Origin: an uncultured Aquimonas sp.
GTDB lineage: Bacteria > Pseudomonadota > Gammaproteobacteria > Xanthomonadales > Xanthomonadaceae
DNA length: 30,457 nt
Reading direction: 5' to 3'
Assembly (NCBI RefSeq): GCF_937888285.1
Contig: NZ_CALART010000031.1
Location: 1-30,457, forward strand
A program made the translations under genes and the position numbers. Position 1 is the stretch's first letter, and each line of letters opens with the position of its first letter. Shown here in pieces: positions 8,704-16,211 of the stretch. The notes under the pieces are model-generated. The model saw only the letters and a program-made list of their open reading frames with translations. It was not told the origin of the DNA and did no database searches.

Positions 8704-8757
8704 CGAAGGTGCCCCGAAGAGTAGCTAGGGCATCTTCGTGCAAGTAGGGCATCTTCG
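8704..8757. repeat. Direct and inverted repeats around TAGGGCATCTTCG
   Basis: TAGGGCATCTTCG occurs twice in direct orientation (8726-8738 and 8745-8757), 19 bases apart. The first copy also pairs with CGAAGGTGCCC at 8704-8714, giving an 11-bp stem with one G-T position. It sits at the convergent ends of the HTH regulator and RepA-like genes. It could be a terminator, a replication or transfer iteron fragment, or chance; function is unknown. Confidence 0.4.
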
Positions 8758-8759
8758 GG

Positions 8760-9803
8760 TCAACCGGGGAGTTCCCAGATCCACCCTCCGCGCAGGTCGG
8801 ACTTGCGCGGATCGATGCCCAGGCGCTCGCGTGCGCGACGCAGCACCTTCGTCGTGAACCCCAACTCCTCGGCCTCCGCGATTACAGTCTTGGCGGGCTT
8901 CGGGCCGCTTGAAAGGACCACCGAAAGCCACTTCGCGCAGTCCCGCGTTGCCGACTTCTCCTCGGTCGGGGAGACCGTCAGGACTTCGTCGGCGTTCATG
9001 TCGATGACGCCTGGTATCCACTCGACGTAAGGCACGCCGGCTTCCGTCGCACAGATCCGGTAAGAGATACCGCTACCCATCGGAGCCAGGTTGTTCTTCA
9101 CGGGCAGCAAGTACCGCAGGTCGGGCTGGTCCTCCGGAGTGGCAACCAACAAGCAGGCCCGCGCGGCGGCTACGAAACCTAGGCTGCCGGTCGTGCGGTA
9201 GATCGCTGCGCCGCCGCTTCCCTTGTTCAGGTGACTCACTGCGACCAGCGCAACTCGATGCTTCGACGCTACCGCGCAGAGCGGGGCCAGCAGGCTGCGC
9301 ACATCCGAATTGCGATGCGTGTCGACGCCCGGCATGTATGCACTTATGGGGTCGATGCTGACCATCTGGACATCGCCAACAGCCGACAGGAGCCGATCAA
9401 GCTCGTCGACGTGGCCAAGACCGAAGTGTTCGCGCTGGCCATCAACGCCTAGGACGTGTTCTAGGAGGTGGACCCGTGAAGGATCCGCTCCGGCGGCATC
9501 GAGGCGTGGGCGGATCGTGTCCTGCGGGTCATCCTCGGCACTAGCGAGGATGACGCTGCCTCTCGGGCACTCGGAATCATCGGGCCAAAGCTTGCCCAGC
9601 GTGATGTGGGCGGTCAGGGCTGAGATCAGAGTCGATTTGGACTGTCCGGGATCACCCACGATTAAGCTGAATTTTCCCTTGGCTAGCAGCCCAGGCCACA
9701 GCCATTGAATGCCCGATGGCGTAACGTCCGACATACACCTGGTGACGGCTACGGACGGACTCGGCCGTGCCGTTGCTGGATGCGCGACAACCACCTTAGT
9801 CAT
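8760..9803 (-). CDS. RepA-like AAA/RecA-fold ATPase (AAA_25 type) of an integrative element
   Basis: A 347-aa P-loop ATPase of the RecA/DnaB-like RepA class found in plasmids, phages and integrative islands, where such proteins act in replication or maintenance. Visible motifs are a Walker A variant GDPGQSKS (50-57), a Walker B strand ending MVSIDPISAY (Asp151), and a VSHLNK segment (about 200) typical of the RepA/DnaB relatives. A C-terminal stretch reads as a winged-helix-like DNA-binding segment (TVIAEAEELGFTTKVLRRAR). I chose the ATG at 9803 because it overlaps the upstream stop as ATGACTAA (9796-9803); the frame is open back to 9848. It is the third gene of the alpA operon. Specific activity (helicase or regulator) cannot be settled from sequence. 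Confidence 0.8.
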   Translation of the reverse strand: MTKVVVAHPATARPSPSVAVTRCMSDVTPSGIQWLWPGLLAKGKFSLIVGDPGQSKSTLISALTAHITLGKLWPDDSECPRGSVILASAEDDPQDTIRPRLDAAGADPSRVHLLEHVLGVDGQREHFGLGHVDELDRLLSAVGDVQMVSIDPISAYMPGVDTHRNSDVRSLLAPLCAVASKHRVALVAVSHLNKGSGGAAIYRTTGSLGFVAAARACLLVATPEDQPDLRYLLPVKNNLAPMGSGISYRICATEAGVPYVEWIPGVIDMNADEVLTVSPTEEKSATRDCAKWLSVVLSSGPKPAKTVIAEAEELGFTTKVLRRARERLGIDPRKSDLRGGWIWELPG

Positions 9804-10224
9804 CAGGCTGCGCTCCTGCCGGCCTCGCAAGGAGCCAATCGGGGACATGTTCCACCGCGGCGTATCGGACGCCGTCCCGAACCAGCGCCTGCACGAGTCG
9901 TAGCTTCAACACGCGTGCAGAACAGGAGTAGTCCGGCCAGGCCACGATGACTGCACGAAGCGGCGGCCAGATCAGGTCCTCGGGCTCGCAGTCGCTCGGC
10001 AAGACGAGTGCGCAGCCAAGTCCGAACTGGGTTCTGCGCCTGATCGCGCGATCCCAGCAGTGGTCCCCAGCGAAGAGGTAGGTGTTCGGTTCGTGGCCGT
10101 TGCGCAGTGCGGCTCGAACCTCGTTCGAATAAGGAGCGTGGCGACGGCCCACCGCGCCAAGGGCAGGGAGGTGAACGACGCCCTCTTGCTCGCTCGCAGC
10201 ATCCTTGCTGCACAGGGGAGTCAC
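9796..10224 (-). CDS. Conserved-looking protein of unknown function between alpA and the RepA-like gene
   Basis: I do not recognise this 142-aa protein. It starts at a GTG (10224) overlapping the alpA stop as GTGA and ends overlapping the next start as ATGACTAA, so it is almost certainly translated. The central part (about 35-110) is a mixed alpha/beta-looking stretch with HAPYSNEVRAAL, TYLFAGDHCWDRA, ALVLPSDCEPEDLIWPP and AVIVAWPDYS. There is no signal peptide or membrane segment. Its place between an AlpA regulator and a RepA-like ATPase suggests a role in replication, excision or regulation of the element. No function is proposed from sequence. Confidence 0.65.
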   Translation of the reverse strand: MTPLCSKDAASEQEGVVHLPALGAVGRRHAPYSNEVRAALRNGHEPNTYLFAGDHCWDRAIRRRTQFGLGCALVLPSDCEPEDLIWPPLRAVIVAWPDYSCSARVLKLRLVQALVRDGVRYAAVEHVPDWLLARPAGAQPDD

Positions 10225-10436
10225 GCCGCCTCTCCGCTGCTGCGGCGCGCGCAGCGATTGGCGATCCACTCTTCTACCTCATCCGAGATCCAGCGGACGC
10301 TGCGACCGAACAGGTTGACCTGCCGGGGGAACTGCCCGATCGACGCAAGGTGGTAGATGTGGCTGCGGCTGATGGCAGTCAGCTCCTCGACCTGGTCGAT
10401 CCGCAGCAATCGGGAAATCTTCTTTTGCTCTTCCAT
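10221..10436 (-). CDS. alpA: AlpA-family DNA-binding protein (excisionase-like regulator)
   Basis: A 71-aa protein with the AlpA/MerR-like winged HTH: LLRIDQVEELTAISRSHIYH, then FPRQVNLFGRSVRW and DEVEEWIANR. The AlpA family controls excision or integrase expression in prophages and genomic islands. The ATG at 10436 has GGAGAGGA upstream on the minus strand; the longer open frame to 10733 lacks family similarity. It is the first gene of an operon with two overlapping downstream genes. It marks this region as part of an integrative element, though no integrase is present in the window. Confidence 0.88.
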   Translation of the reverse strand: MEEQKKISRLLRIDQVEELTAISRSHIYHLASIGQFPRQVNLFGRSVRWISDEVEEWIANRCARRSSGEAA

Positions 10437-10689
10437 GGTTGTCCTCTCCGTAGTGTCGGCGTCCGTGGTGATCGCCAGAACACAGGCTAGATGGCTGAGG
10501 ACGACGCAGAGCACCGAAATTGGCCCGTTTGCGAGCACTATTCCCACAACGAGACCGCTCGCGGCGAACGGCCTGGAGGAAGGAAAGGAGCGACCGCGGG
10601 TAAGCTCGAATTGGACTGCCGGGTGGTGCTTCCGAAGGAAGGTGACTCCGGGCGCTGACAACCAACACTCAAGCAAGGAACGGCGGCGG
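10437..10689. other. Divergent intergenic region between alpA and the PLD-like gene
   Basis: These 253 bases should hold the promoters of both the alpA operon and the PLD-like gene. I see no convincing -35/-10 pair or strong palindrome. It has the ribosome-binding sequence of alpA at its left end and AAGGAA about ten bases before the PLD-like ATG at its right end. Confidence 0.5.
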
Positions 10690-12063
10690 ATGAAGCTGAT
10701 CGGACTCAAGAAACCGCAACACCTCCTGTCCAACTTGGCAGTGGTTTGCCTTACCGACTGCGAGGAGGTTCGGGCCGCGATTCCCTACGCGGAGCATGGG
10801 CACAACGATCTGCTTCTCTTCGATGCGGCAATGCGCGCTGGCAAACCGATCACGTTCTTCGGACGGGTCGATGGAACCTGTCCCATCGATCCGAAAGTCT
10901 TGAAGTGGTTCCTCGATCGCCAAAGGGTCACCGCCGATGTCGAGTGTCGACTGGTGCCGCATTGGCTGCATGCCAAGGTCATCTGGTGGGTTGGTGTAGG
11001 GGCCTACATTGGCTCGGCCAACCTCACCGACCGTGCCTGGAATCAGAACCACGAGGCAGGCGTCTTCCTGACCCAACAGGAACTGGACGCCAACGGGATG
11101 ACGGAGCAGCTCGATGAGTTCTTCGACCAGATTGCGGAGAAGTCGATTCCCCTGGATGACGTCATCTACCGAGACCAGCAACAGCTCTACGACAAGCTCA
11201 AGGCGCTGCGGAGCGCTGCGTACATGACGCAGGTCGACTTCGAGGATGGCCGCGACAACCTGAAGGACAGGAGCAGTCCCATCTCGCACGTCCCAACCAG
11301 GCGATCGTTTGCGATGCGGGGCCAGAAATTTGTCGCCGAGTGGCACGAGACGCTTGCCTATCTGCGTCCGCTCGCCTTGCGGGTTGCCGCCGCAGAGAAC
11401 CGACCCGACTGGATCGACGAGGCAATCCCTCCAGGGGTTCAGTGCGATCAGTTCCTGCACGCCTTTTACTACAACATCGTCAGTCCGAAGTCCGAGAAGG
11501 ATGCTTACTTGGCGCACTTCGAGCGGAACAGGAGTCGCCCGGAGGCAGCTCTGCAAGATGCGCTGGCATGGTGGAAACGCTCGGAATTCGACTACGAGAA
11601 CGAACGACTGATGATGGAAGAGTCGGCTCCGGCCTTCGTGAAGTATTTCGCCAAGGATGCGCTTCTCGATCTGGATCGAGAGACCTTCGCTGAGACACTC
11701 GCCAGATCGCACGCCTTCGGCATGCACTCGACACGGATGGGCGTGGAGGAGCTTGGCTTCAGCGAGAGCCCTGGCGCTTGGCCGAAGATCCTGGCGCACG
11801 GACGAATGATCTATGACGCCAGATCAGTAGGAGGTACTCACTCCGGCCCGGAGGTGTTCCATTACGTGATCTGGGGGGCTGGGGATGTGGCGGATCGCAT
11901 CTGGCGTGCAAACCACGACCCCGACTACCAGCTCCGAGAGGTAGGCACCTCTACTTTCGGTGAGGTCGTAGGGTGGACCCGGCCGAACGACTTCCCTCCC
12001 CGTAACCAGCGCACCAACAAGGCCATCAAGGCGCTGGGGCGCCAGATCAAGATCAACCCCTGA
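10690..12063 (+). CDS. Phospholipase D-like domain protein with a single degenerate HKD motif
   Basis: A 457-aa soluble protein with no signal peptide. One PLD-type active-site segment is visible: His94 and Lys96 in WLHAKVIWW, followed by GSANLT (108-113). The canonical Asp five residues after the Lys is Val101. Single-HKD PLD proteins normally dimerise to form one active site and many are nucleases. The C-terminal two-thirds is unrecognised, with a Trp/Tyr-rich end (..YVIWGAGDVADRIWRANHD..). I chose the ATG at 10690 because AAGGAA lies upstream and the long N-terminal extension of the open frame overlaps the alpA region. It is divergent from alpA in a defence/mobile context, so a DNA-targeting or defence role is possible but not shown. 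Confidence 0.8.
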   Translation: MKLIGLKKPQHLLSNLAVVCLTDCEEVRAAIPYAEHGHNDLLLFDAAMRAGKPITFFGRVDGTCPIDPKVLKWFLDRQRVTADVECRLVPHWLHAKVIWWVGVGAYIGSANLTDRAWNQNHEAGVFLTQQELDANGMTEQLDEFFDQIAEKSIPLDDVIYRDQQQLYDKLKALRSAAYMTQVDFEDGRDNLKDRSSPISHVPTRRSFAMRGQKFVAEWHETLAYLRPLALRVAAAENRPDWIDEAIPPGVQCDQFLHAFYYNIVSPKSEKDAYLAHFERNRSRPEAALQDALAWWKRSEFDYENERLMMEESAPAFVKYFAKDALLDLDRETFAETLARSHAFGMHSTRMGVEELGFSESPGAWPKILAHGRMIYDARSVGGTHSGPEVFHYVIWGAGDVADRIWRANHDPDYQLREVGTSTFGEVVGWTRPNDFPPRNQRTNKAIKALGRQIKINP

Positions 12064-12429
12064 TCTCCCGGGCGACCGAAGAGCGGATCGTGGGCACCCT
12101 GGCGAGTGCTTGCCCGGCCGCGCGTGAGGGTCGCGACAGGACCGGGAGTCAGTGAACTGTGGCCCTGGGCCCACCAGCGGGCCCACCGGGCTCAAGTGAT
12201 CGCCGTTGACTCCTTGCGGGGCAGCAACTTAGCCCCCGATAGCAATTTTTGCATCGGAAAGTGATGTCCATTCCGGATTCGCAGGGCCAAGGACATTTTT
12301 TGCAACGCTGACAGGCCCCGACTTGCGCACGGACGTAGGCGTATGGCACCAATCACACTTCCGCTGGGTATGTGAAAGGGTGCGCACGGACGCGCGCAGC
12401 GGTTCGGCTTCGTATCGGGGGAACAGCAA
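12064..12429. other. Gene-free stretch at the likely right edge of the island
   Basis: These 366 bases separate the PLD-like gene from the first TonB-like gene and coincide with a shift to higher GC and long Ala/Pro-rich proteins. I see a repeated GGGCCCACC (about 12167-12190), a hairpin at 12236-12257 and a GGGGGAA ribosome-binding site before the ATG at 12430. No tRNA or clear attachment site was recognised. It is the best place to look for an island boundary. Confidence 0.5.
12236..12257. repeat. AT-looped inverted repeat in the island-border region
   Basis: CCGAT-a-GCAA (12236-12245) pairs with TTGC-ATCGG (12249-12257) around a TTT loop, a 9-bp stem with one bulged A. It stands alone in the intergenic region. 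It could be a transcript-end hairpin for the minus or plus strand, a protein-binding dyad, or part of a recombination site. Confidence 0.4.
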
Positions 12430-13398
12430 ATGAGCAAGGCAAGACTGCGCGGGGGCGCGGCGTGGGTGTTGGCGGCATCGATTCTGGCGGGCTGCGGGGG
12501 TTCGGAGCCGCCGGCGCCGGCCGCACCGGCGCCAGCCGCCGCACCCGCCGCAGCACCTGCCGAGGCCGCACCGGCCGCAGCACCGGCCCCGGTGTTGGTC
12601 GAAGGTGCCGGCAGCATTGAGGTCGCCGAGGCCGCGCTGCGCGACCAGCGCCTGTTCACGCCCGCCGGCGACAACGCCTTCGAGCTGTTCCTGCTGGCGA
12701 TGGACCGCGATCCGGGTTCGCAGCGCGTGCGTGATGCCTTGACGGACCTGTTTCCCTATGCCGTCCTGCACGTGGAGCAGCGCACCGCCGCCCGCGATGC
12801 CGAGGAGGCCCGCCGGGTGCTGGATCTGATGCGGCGCGCCCAGCCCGAAGCACCGGCGCTGGACCGTCTGGATCGCGAGCTCGAGCGCCTTGAGCGTCGG
12901 ATCGCGACCGAGGCTGCCCAGCAGGAAGCAGCGGCGGCTCGCGCTGCGGCGGCCGCTGCAGCGCCAGCACCCACGCCTGCGCCGGCTGCAACGCCGCCGC
13001 CTGCCCCGGTCGAAACCGCCCCTGCCCCGGCGCCTGCGCAGCCGGCGCCCGAACCTGCCGCACCGGCGCCGGCGCCCGCCCCGGCGACACCACCGCCAAG
13101 CGCGCCCGCGGCGCCCGCACCCGCGCCGCGACCGGCCGCCAGCGCGCTGCCCAAGGTGCTGCGCCAACCGCCGTTGCGCTATCCCGACCAGGCGATGCGC
13201 CAGGGCATCGAGGGACAGGTCACGGTGGACTTCCAGATTGATGCCGACGGCGGTGTCTCCGACGTGCGCGTGCTGCAGGCAACGCCCCAGGGCGTGTTCG
13301 AGCGCGAGGCCATGTCGGTGGTGCGGCGCACGCGCTTCGAGCCGCCGGGCGAGCCGACCCGCGCGCGTCGCACGATCGAATTCACGCTCGACGACTGA
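12430..13398 (+). CDS. TonB-family energy-transducer-like lipoprotein (first of tandem pair)
   Basis: A 322-aa exported protein. The N-terminal signal ends in a lipobox ILAGC with Cys22 as the lipidated residue (next residues Gly-Gly, so no inner-membrane Asp+2 signal). An Ala/Pro linker follows, then a helical domain (about 70-155: LRDQRLF..PAGDNAFELFLLA..FPYAVLHVEQR..). A long Pro/Ala tract spans about 165-235, and a TonB C-terminal domain about 238-322 (PLRYPDQAMRQGIEGQVTVD.., ..GVFEREAM..). TonB proteins normally couple ExbB/ExbD energy to outer-membrane receptors, but use a transmembrane anchor. The lipid anchor here makes the exact role uncertain. GGGGGAA precedes the ATG. A paralogue follows 212 bases downstream. 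Confidence 0.85.
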   Translation: MSKARLRGGAAWVLAASILAGCGGSEPPAPAAPAPAAAPAAAPAEAAPAAAPAPVLVEGAGSIEVAEAALRDQRLFTPAGDNAFELFLLAMDRDPGSQRVRDALTDLFPYAVLHVEQRTAARDAEEARRVLDLMRRAQPEAPALDRLDRELERLERRIATEAAQQEAAAARAAAAAAAPAPTPAPAATPPPAPVETAPAPAPAQPAPEPAAPAPAPAPATPPPSAPAAPAPAPRPAASALPKVLRQPPLRYPDQAMRQGIEGQVTVDFQIDADGGVSDVRVLQATPQGVFEREAMSVVRRTRFEPPGEPTRARRTIEFTLDD

Positions 13399-13433
13399 GC
13401 GCTGAGGCTCGGTCTCATCCATGCTCGGGATCG

Positions 13434-13453
13434 GCCCTGCCCCACGGCAGGGC
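13434..13453 (+). terminator. Hairpin after the first TonB-like gene
   Basis: GCCCTGCC and GGCAGGGC form a perfect 8-bp stem with a 4-base loop (CCAC), 35 bases after the stop. There is no T-run, so termination is possible but unproven. The next 150 bases up to the second TonB-like gene show AAGATTGCAATTGC and an AGGGG before the ATG. Confidence 0.45.
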
Positions 13454-13610
13454 TGATGCCGCTCGATGAAGATTGCAATTGCGGACGTCAAGTGTGCGCG
13501 GGTTCGCAAAGCCCGGTGCCCGCAGTTCATGGATCACCAAACCGCAACCTGCGCTTGGCATCCTGTCAGGCTAGCCGCGTGAACGCGGCAGCTCACACAG
13601 GGGCTCATCC

Positions 13611-14606
13611 ATGCAGGTCTTCACCACGCGGCCGCTGCCTGCGGCCGTTTCAGTCCCGCGACTCCCGCGCACCAGAGGTACAGCCCTGGCCGCGCTGCTG
13701 GTCACGCTGCTGGCGGCCTGCAGCGGTGACGCGCCCCAGCAGGCGCCCGCGGCGCCCCAGACGGCGGGCGACGCACCCGCGGAACAGCCGCTTTCGCAGC
13801 CAGCAGCGAACACTGCCGCAGACGCGGCTGCGCGGGGCGAGCAGGCCCTGCGCGAGCAGCGCCTGTTCCTGCCGGCGGCCGACAATGCCTTCGAATACTT
13901 TCTGGCGGCGGTGGAAGCCAACCCGGCGGACGAGCGCTCGCGCCTCGCGCTGCAGGATCTGGTGCCGTATGCGGTGCTGCACGTCGAGCAGCGCCTGGGG
14001 GCAGAAGATGTCGAGGACGCCGCGCGCGTCCTGGCGCTGCTCCAGCGCGCGGCCGGCGAGGCGCCGGCGCTGCCGCGACTGCAGGCCCAGCTGGACGCCA
14101 TGCAGACGCGGCAGGCGTCGGCGCGCGCCGCAGCCGAGGCGGCAGCGCAGCGCGCTGCGACTGCGCCGGTCCAGCCTGCCGCGCCTGTGCCTGCGCCGCC
14201 TCCGGCCCCAGCAGCGATCAGCGATCCGCCCGCGGCAGTTCCGTCGTCGGTCGCCACACCGACCTCAGCTCCGCAGGCCACACCTGCGCCGCCAGAGCCC
14301 GCCGCCGAGCGCGCTGCGGCCGCGCCGGCCGTGGCCGCTGCGCCGGCAGCCCGGGTGCCGGAGGTGGTATTCCGGCCCGCCCTGCGCTATCCGGCGATGG
14401 CGGAGCGGCGCAGGCTTGAAGGCTTTGTCGAGCTCGAATTCACCATCGGAGCCGATGGCAGCGTCTCGGAGCTGGAGGTGCTGCGCAGCGAGCCCGAGGG
14501 CGTATTCGAGCGCGAGGCGCTCGCAGCGATGGAGCGCTGGCGCTTCGCACCGCCCGCAGCGCCCATGCGCGCGCGGCGCACGCTGGAGTTCAAGCTGGCG
14601 CGCTGA
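13611..14606 (+). CDS. TonB-family energy-transducer-like lipoprotein (second of tandem pair)
   Basis: A 331-aa paralogue of the preceding gene with the same layout. The signal ends in lipobox LLAAC with Cys37 (then Ser-Gly). A helical domain lies at about 75-165 (LREQRLFLPAADNAFEYF.., ..VPYAVLHVEQR..). A Pro/Ala linker follows at about 180-245, and a TonB C-terminal domain at about 249-331 (LRYPAMAERRRLEGFVELEF.., ..GVFEREAL..). The ATG has AGGGG about eight bases upstream. The two proteins are clearly related along their length apart from the linkers, pointing to tandem duplication. Whether both work with the same partner is unknown; no exbB/exbD or TonB-dependent receptor is in the window. 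Confidence 0.85.
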   Translation: MQVFTTRPLPAAVSVPRLPRTRGTALAALLVTLLAACSGDAPQQAPAAPQTAGDAPAEQPLSQPAANTAADAAARGEQALREQRLFLPAADNAFEYFLAAVEANPADERSRLALQDLVPYAVLHVEQRLGAEDVEDAARVLALLQRAAGEAPALPRLQAQLDAMQTRQASARAAAEAAAQRAATAPVQPAAPVPAPPPAPAAISDPPAAVPSSVATPTSAPQATPAPPEPAAERAAAAPAVAAAPAARVPEVVFRPALRYPAMAERRRLEGFVELEFTIGADGSVSELEVLRSEPEGVFEREALAAMERWRFAPPAAPMRARRTLEFKLAR

Positions 14607-14660
14607 GCTTCCGCGGGTAGGTGCTCGCACCGCGTATCGAGGGCACGCCTCCCGAACGCG

Positions 14661-15302
14661 TCAGGGTTCGGTCGACAGCCGCTGCTGCAGGCGCTGCAGG
14701 CGACGCTCGCTGCGCTCGACGCTGTCGCGCAGGGCGTCGACGTCTTCGCAGAAGGCGTCGAGCTCGGCGCGCCCGACCAGCACGCCGGCTTCGTCGCGCA
14801 GGTAGTCGGCGCCCGCTTCCGCGAGTTCCCGCGCGCCGCGGCGGGCGCCATCCAGCGCGGCGCGCAGGGCCTTGGCGACCTGCACGCCGACGACGTCTCC
14901 CAGCCGGTCCGACAGCGCGGCTTCGAGGTCCGGGCTGTAGCGCTGGGCGACCCGCTGCAGGGCTTGGGCGAGCTCGATGTCGCCGGCGATCTTCATGCGT
15001 CCTGGCGTCGCCTGGGCGGCGCCCGGCAGTACCCGCGACAGCACCGCGCCCAGCGTGGCCTTGAGGCTCAGATCCGGCTCCTGCGCGGGCTGCGCAGGCC
15101 CGACGCACAAGCGACCACCGCTGACCTCGATACGCGCCGCCAGTCGCGGCGCCGCCAGCTCCAGCTCGATGCTGCGACCTTCCAATTCGGTCAGCTGCGC
15201 CGGCAACTCCGGATCCAGCGCCACCGCGCGGTTCAGTGCGAACTCCAGCGCCTGGCCGCCCAGGGCGAGCAGGGGATTGGCGCGGGCAGGGGTCTCGGAC
15301 AT
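14661..15302 (-). CDS. ubiJ: Ubiquinone biosynthesis accessory factor UbiJ-like, SCP2-domain protein
   Basis: A 213-aa cytoplasmic protein. The N-terminal helix (NPLLALGGQALEFALNRAVA) and SCP2 lipid-binding fold lead into a RMKIAGDIELAQALQRVAQR segment (about 110-130). A C-terminal coiled-coil (about 175-210: DVDALRDSVERSERRLQRLQ) follows, as in UbiJ, which binds ubiquinone intermediates and assists the UbiI/H/F hydroxylases. The start at 15302 (MSETPARANP) is chosen on family length; the frame is open to 15419. It is the last gene after a Ycf46-like ATPase and tatD on the minus strand, not beside ubiE and ubiB as in Escherichia coli. The SCP2-type fold is more certain than the exact role. 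Confidence 0.75.
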   Translation of the reverse strand: MSETPARANPLLALGGQALEFALNRAVALDPELPAQLTELEGRSIELELAAPRLAARIEVSGGRLCVGPAQPAQEPDLSLKATLGAVLSRVLPGAAQATPGRMKIAGDIELAQALQRVAQRYSPDLEAALSDRLGDVVGVQVAKALRAALDGARRGARELAEAGADYLRDEAGVLVGRAELDAFCEDVDALRDSVERSERRLQRLQQRLSTEP

Positions 15303-15363
15303 GGCGGACTCGGCTCGGGTGGGGCGATGCGGATCGAGTGCACGAGCGTGCGTGCGGCACTGC

Positions 15364-16182
15364 TCAGCTGGCGCGAGCGTACTCGCCGACAGCCACTTCA
15401 GGCAGGTGGAAGAAGGCACGCGCGGTGGCCGTGGTGTCGGCCTCGACCTGGGCGTAGCTGACGCCGCGATCGCGGGCCAGCTCTTCGGCGATGTGCTGCA
15501 GGTACATCGGCTCGTTGCGGCGGTGCGAGGGCATGGGCTTCAGGTTGCGCGGCAGCAGGTAGGGTGCATCGGTCTCGATCATCAGCCGCTGCGGCGGGAT
15601 CTCGCGCACGAACTCGCGCAGGTGCTGGCCGCGGCGCTCGTCGCAGAGCCAGCCGGTGATGCCGATGTGGCAGTCGAGGTCGAGGTAGTCATACAGCGCC
15701 TCGCGGCTGTCGGTGAAGCAGTGCACCACCGCCGCCGGCACGCGGTCGCGCACCTGCTTCAAGATCGCCAGGAAGTCACCGTGCGCCTCGCGCTGGTGCA
15801 GGAACAGCGGCTTGCCGAGCTCGACCGCGATCTCCAGCTGGCGCTCGAAGGCGCGGCGCTGCGCCGGCCGCGGCGAGAAATCGCGATGGTAGTCGAGGCC
15901 GGTCTCGCCGACCGCGCGCACCTCGGCGTGTGCGTGCAGGGCGCGCAGCTCGCGGTCGGCGTCCTCGGTGTACTCGACGGCGTGATGCGGATGCACGCCG
16001 GCGGTGGCGAACAGCCGATCCGGATAGGCGCGGGCGAGCGCCAACGCGTCCGCACTGCCCTGCCGGCTTGCGCCGGTCACCACCATCTGCGCGATGCCGT
16101 GCGCGGCGGCGCGCGCCAGCACGGCGTCGAGATCGTGGGCGAAGGATTCGTGGGTGAGGTTGGCGCCGATGTCTACGAGCAT
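15364..16182 (-). CDS. tatD: TatD family metal-dependent deoxyribonuclease
   Basis: A 272-aa TIM-barrel metal hydrolase very like E. coli TatD. Visible landmarks are MLVDIGANLTHESF at the start, TAGVHPHH, VGETGLDYHRDF (metal-binding Glu), FLHQREAH, VVHCFTDS, the segment IGITGWLCDERRG, and IETDAPYLLPRNL (Asp). TatD acts as a 3'-5' exonuclease in DNA repair and apoptosis-like DNA degradation. The ATG at 16182 is set by family alignment; the frame runs upstream through a GAATCCC-type repeat that is unlikely to be coding. It lies 61 bases upstream of the ubiJ-like gene and 105 bases downstream of a AAA ATPase gene, all on the minus strand, so the three may be co-transcribed. Confidence 0.93.
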   Translation of the reverse strand: MLVDIGANLTHESFAHDLDAVLARAAAHGIAQMVVTGASRQGSADALALARAYPDRLFATAGVHPHHAVEYTEDADRELRALHAHAEVRAVGETGLDYHRDFSPRPAQRRAFERQLEIAVELGKPLFLHQREAHGDFLAILKQVRDRVPAAVVHCFTDSREALYDYLDLDCHIGITGWLCDERRGQHLREFVREIPPQRLMIETDAPYLLPRNLKPMPSHRRNEPMYLQHIAEELARDRGVSYAQVEADTTATARAFFHLPEVAVGEYARAS

Positions 16183-16211
16183 GGGATTCGGGATTCGGAA
16201 TTGGGGATTCG
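16183..16211. repeat. Short tandem-like GGGATTCG repeats upstream of tatD
   Basis: GGGATTCG occurs three times (16183-16190, 16190-16197, 16204-16211), reading as CGAATCCC on the coding strand of tatD and abutting its ATG. Interspersed repeats of this type are familiar from Xanthomonadales genomes; that link is from memory. It may affect tatD translation because it occupies the ribosome-binding region. Confidence 0.6.

Noticed and set aside
12204..12232. TTGACT - 17 bases - TTAGCC as a sigma-70 promoter
   Set aside because: The -35 is good but the -10 matches poorly; not strong enough to report as a promoter.
12064..12429. tRNA or tRNA 3' end as an attachment site
   Set aside because: No cloverleaf or TpsiC-arm-like GGTTCGAATCC sequence could be found.
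12229..13530. Minus-strand Gly/Arg-rich frame opposite the first TonB-like gene
   Set aside because: Mirror image of the Ala/Pro-coding linker; low complexity.
13456..14805. Plus-strand Arg/Ser-rich 449-codon frame overlapping the second TonB-like gene
   Set aside because: Out-of-frame reading of the same GC-rich DNA; the in-frame product has a lipobox and TonB domain.
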